From UBA5794 sp964196275 (lineage in GTDB: Bacteria; Actinomycetota; Acidimicrobiia; Spongiisociales; UBA5794), in NCBI GenBank assembly GCA_964196275.1, contig CAXMSN010000112.1, forward strand, positions 1-21,081: 21,081 nucleotides of DNA. The letters run 5' to 3'. The translations under genes and the position numbers were made by a program. This document shows positions 19,440 through 21,081 of the stretch, piece after piece. Every line of letters starts with the position of its first letter. Position 1 is the stretch's first letter. The notes under the pieces are model-generated. The model was not told the DNA's origin. It ran no database searches and was given only the letters and a program-made list of their open reading frames with translations.

Positions 19440-21081
19440 ATGCACTATCAGGCCCTCTACCGCAAGTACCGCCCTCAGCGATTCGATGAAGTCATTGGTC
19501 AGGACCACGTGACATCAACGCTCGCACGAGAGGTGATCGAGGAGAAAGTAGCGCATGCATATCTGCTTGCTGGTCCTAGGGGAACGGGCAAGACGACCAC
19601 CGCACGGCTGCTTGCGAAGTCGCTGAACTGCGCCAACCGGGGTGAGGATGCCGAGCCTGACAACGAGTGCGCAAGCTGCATTGCGATCACCGAAGGAACG
19701 TCACTCGATGTGATCGAGTTGGATGCGGCATCGAACAACAAGGTGGAGGATGTCCGCGAGATACGGGTGAAGGCTGGAACCGTCGCTGCTGCGGAGGGCG
19801 CTAGGCGCGTCTACATCCTGGATGAGGCACACATGCTCACGCGGGCCGCTGGGAACGCGCTTCTCAAGATCCTCGAGGAACCGCCAGAGCATGTGATCTT
19901 CGTCCTTGCGACCACTGAGCCGTACAAGCTCCTCGACACCATTCGGTCACGGGCCCAGCGCTTCGACTTCCACCCGGTTGCAACTGAGACGCTCATCACA
20001 TATCTCGATGAGATCTCGACGAAGGAGGGCTTTGCAGCTGACCGATCGGCGCTCGAGGCGGTCACCACTCACGCCGAAGGCTCGGTCCGTGATGCCATGA
20101 GTCTGCTCGAACAGGTAGCTGCACTCGGAGCAGGCGGCGTGACAGCGAGCGGTGTCTCGAAAGCTCTGGGCCTCGCCGATCGGGAAGTGTTCGATCGACT
20201 CGTGACGCTCATAGCCGACGGTGACCCTGCTGGTGGTCTCGTGCTTGTGGCGGAACTCGCGACGCAAGGCGCCGATCTCCGTAGGTTCGTCGCTGACGCC
20301 ATCAGCCACATGCGTGGCGTGTTCCTGGCCCAGTACGCATCCAACGTCGATGAGATCGTCGACGCCTCGTCAGAGACGATCGCCGAGTGGAAACAGCAAG
20401 CGACCGTGCTACCCAGTAGCGAGGTCCTGAGATCGATCGAGGAGCTTTCGTCCGCACTGCTCCAACTCCGCGATGGCAGAGAGGAGCGCCTCGTCGTCGA
20501 GCTCGCTGTGATCAGGCTGACGAATCCCGAGACGGTGCCGTCTCTTGAGGGAGTCCAGGCGAGGTTCGAACGGGTGGAGAGGGAAGTCAGAACGCTTCAG
20601 ACCTCAGACTTCAGACCTCGGACCTCAGACTCGGCACCTGTTGCGGACGTCGGGGCGGCGGATCGGCCTTTTTCAGAAGACGACAGACGACAGACAACAG
20701 ACAACAGACCAGAGGCGGAGGCAGAGGTCCAGCAATCTTCCGTCCCCCTTTCAAGGGGGACGGGCGAGCAAAGCGAGCCAGGGGGATCGAGCGACGCGGG
20801 CGACGACGGAAGTCGGACGATGGATGACGGAGCGGAAGCGGCAGACGAAATCCGAAATCCGAAATCCGAAATCCGAACAGAAGCTGAAGCGGAAGTTGAA
20901 AGTGATGCGGCCGGTGGCGACGTTTCGATTGATGCCTTTGAGAAGGCTTGGCCGGCGATGATGGCGGAGATCCGGCAGGACCTCGGGCCACGACGGCAGG
21001 CGCTGCTTCGGGAAGCTTCACCTCGTGACGTCGAGGGCGGGGTCGTTGTGTTCGAGGTTGCTGCACACATGCACTTCCATC
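19440..21081 (+). CDS. dnaX: DNA polymerase III subunit gamma/tau (C-terminus beyond window)
   Basis: 547 codons are visible from ATG 19440, open at the right edge. The clamp-loader ATPase has MHYQALYRKYRPQRFDEVIG, Walker A GPRGTGKTTTA (about 46-56), a zinc module with cysteines in LNCANRGED and NECASC, Walker B VYILDEAHML, and sensor-1 ATTEPYKLLDTIRSR. Domain III helices run to about residue 375. The linker (about 385-492) is composed largely of translated DNA repeats: three heptamer arrays and one palindrome. It reads QTSDFRPRTSDS, RRQTTDNRP and EIRNPKSEIR. The frame stays open, and AFEKAWPAMMAEIRQDL onward resembles the conserved C-terminal region of actinobacterial DnaX. It is divergent from ybaB-recR, whereas many bacteria have dnaX-ybaB-recR in one direction. 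Confidence 0.96.
   Translation, partial: MHYQALYRKYRPQRFDEVIGQDHVTSTLAREVIEEKVAHAYLLAGPRGTGKTTTARLLAKSLNCANRGEDAEPDNECASCIAITEGTSLDVIELDAASNNKVEDVREIRVKAGTVAAAEGARRVYILDEAHMLTRAAGNALLKILEEPPEHVIFVLATTEPYKLLDTIRSRAQRFDFHPVATETLITYLDEISTKEGFAADRSALEAVTTHAEGSVRDAMSLLEQVAALGAGGVTASGVSKALGLADREVFDRLVTLIADGDPAGGLVLVAELATQGADLRRFVADAISHMRGVFLAQYASNVDEIVDASSETIAEWKQQATVLPSSEVLRSIEELSSALLQLRDGREERLVVELAVIRLTNPETVPSLEGVQARFERVEREVRTLQTSDFRPRTSDSAPVADVGAADRPFSEDDRRQTTDNRPEAEAEVQQSSVPLSRGTGEQSEPGGSSDAGDDGSRTMDDGAEAADEIRNPKSEIRTEAEAEVESDAAGGDVSIDAFEKAWPAMMAEIRQDLGPRRQALLREASPRDVEGGVVVFEVAAHMHFH
20595..20629. repeat. Heptamer array CYTCAGA x5 inside dnaX
   Basis: CTTCAGA, CCTCAGA, CTTCAGA, CCTCGGA and CCTCAGA stand head to tail. 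Since 7 and 3 share no factor, the translation repeats every 7 residues (TSDFRPR, TSDS). Confidence 0.92.
20680..20707. repeat. Heptamer array ACRACAG x4 inside dnaX
   Basis: Two ACGACAG then two ACAACAG units. ACAACAG is identical to the unit of the fxsA-selA intergenic array, linking the coding and non-coding loci. Confidence 0.92.
20741..20788. repeat. REP-like palindromic element inside dnaX
   Basis: Perfect 10-nt arms CGTCCCCCTT and AAGGGGGACG are separated by TC. Then come GGCGAGC-AAA-GCGAGCC and a further AGGGGG (20780-20785) that could pair with the same C run. It resembles dispersed extragenic palindromes rather than coding sequence, yet it is read through in frame as SVPLSRGTGEQSEPGG. 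Confidence 0.7.
20846..20877. repeat. Heptamer array CGAAATC x4.6 inside dnaX
   Basis: Four exact CGAAATC units plus CGAA, translated as EIRNPKSEIR. It shares no obvious sequence with the other heptamers, only the period. Confidence 0.95.

Noticed and set aside
925..19440. Possible selenoprotein with in-frame TGA in this window
   Set aside because: Every recognised complete protein has normal family length and termini; none continues in frame past a TGA with recognisable family sequence.
20741..20762. A strong hairpin that could be an intrinsic terminator
   Set aside because: It lies inside the open dnaX frame, has no T tract and is followed by about 300 nt of coding sequence.

Overview
The window reads as a stretch of a GC-rich actinobacterial chromosome, possibly Acidimicrobiia or a related uncultivated lineage. 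The phylum call rests on a WhiB regulator, a Ddn-like deazaflavin (F420) oxidoreductase, an acyl-CoA carboxylase epsilon-like subunit next to methylmalonyl-CoA epimerase, an aspartate kinase with an internal beta-subunit start, and many genes that look leaderless. The lineage below phylum is a guess. Coding density is high; the largest gene-free gap is about 135 bp (4301-4433), so no stretch over 300 bp lacks a gene.

Layout. 1-832 (minus): fxsA-like membrane protein overlapping a Nudix hydrolase that runs off the left edge. 925-4042 (plus): selA-selB, selenocysteine synthesis and decoding, convergent with whiB (4046-4297, minus). 4434-5768 (minus): an NfeD-like membrane protein, divergent from a degenerate receiver-domain protein (5836-6192). 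6250-7500: a CNNM/CorC transporter-like protein, then tRNA-Pro(CGG) and a terminator. 7666-8843 (minus): deazaflavin oxidoreductase and an enoyl-CoA hydratase/isomerase. 8883-11131 (minus): lysC-asd, the first steps of the aspartate pathway. 11179-14331 (plus): a cyclophilin lipoprotein, a 55-residue membrane protein, a PHP phosphoesterase and an orphan histidine kinase. 14366-17243 (plus): methylmalonyl-CoA epimerase, acyl-CoA carboxylase epsilon-like subunit, thiolase and class II fructose-1,6-bisphosphatase, a carbon-metabolism block. 17292-19325 (minus): ybaB-recR followed by a glycosyltransferase that strongly resembles the tRNA-queuosine mannosyltransferase of animals. 19440-end (plus): dnaX, divergent from ybaB-recR and cut by the right edge.

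Two window-wide patterns stand out. First, most operon-leading genes have a TANNNT hexamer whose last base lies 6-7 nt before the start codon, which fits leaderless transcription; internal operon genes instead overlap or abut the gene upstream. This pattern decides several start codons here. Second, tandem repeats with a period of exactly 7 bp, of at least five different sequences, sit in three intergenic gaps and three times inside the dnaX coding sequence. With a REP-like palindrome, they make up much of the DnaX linker while the reading frame stays open. The repeat colonisation of dnaX and the bacterial queuosine-mannosyltransferase homologue are the most interesting items.
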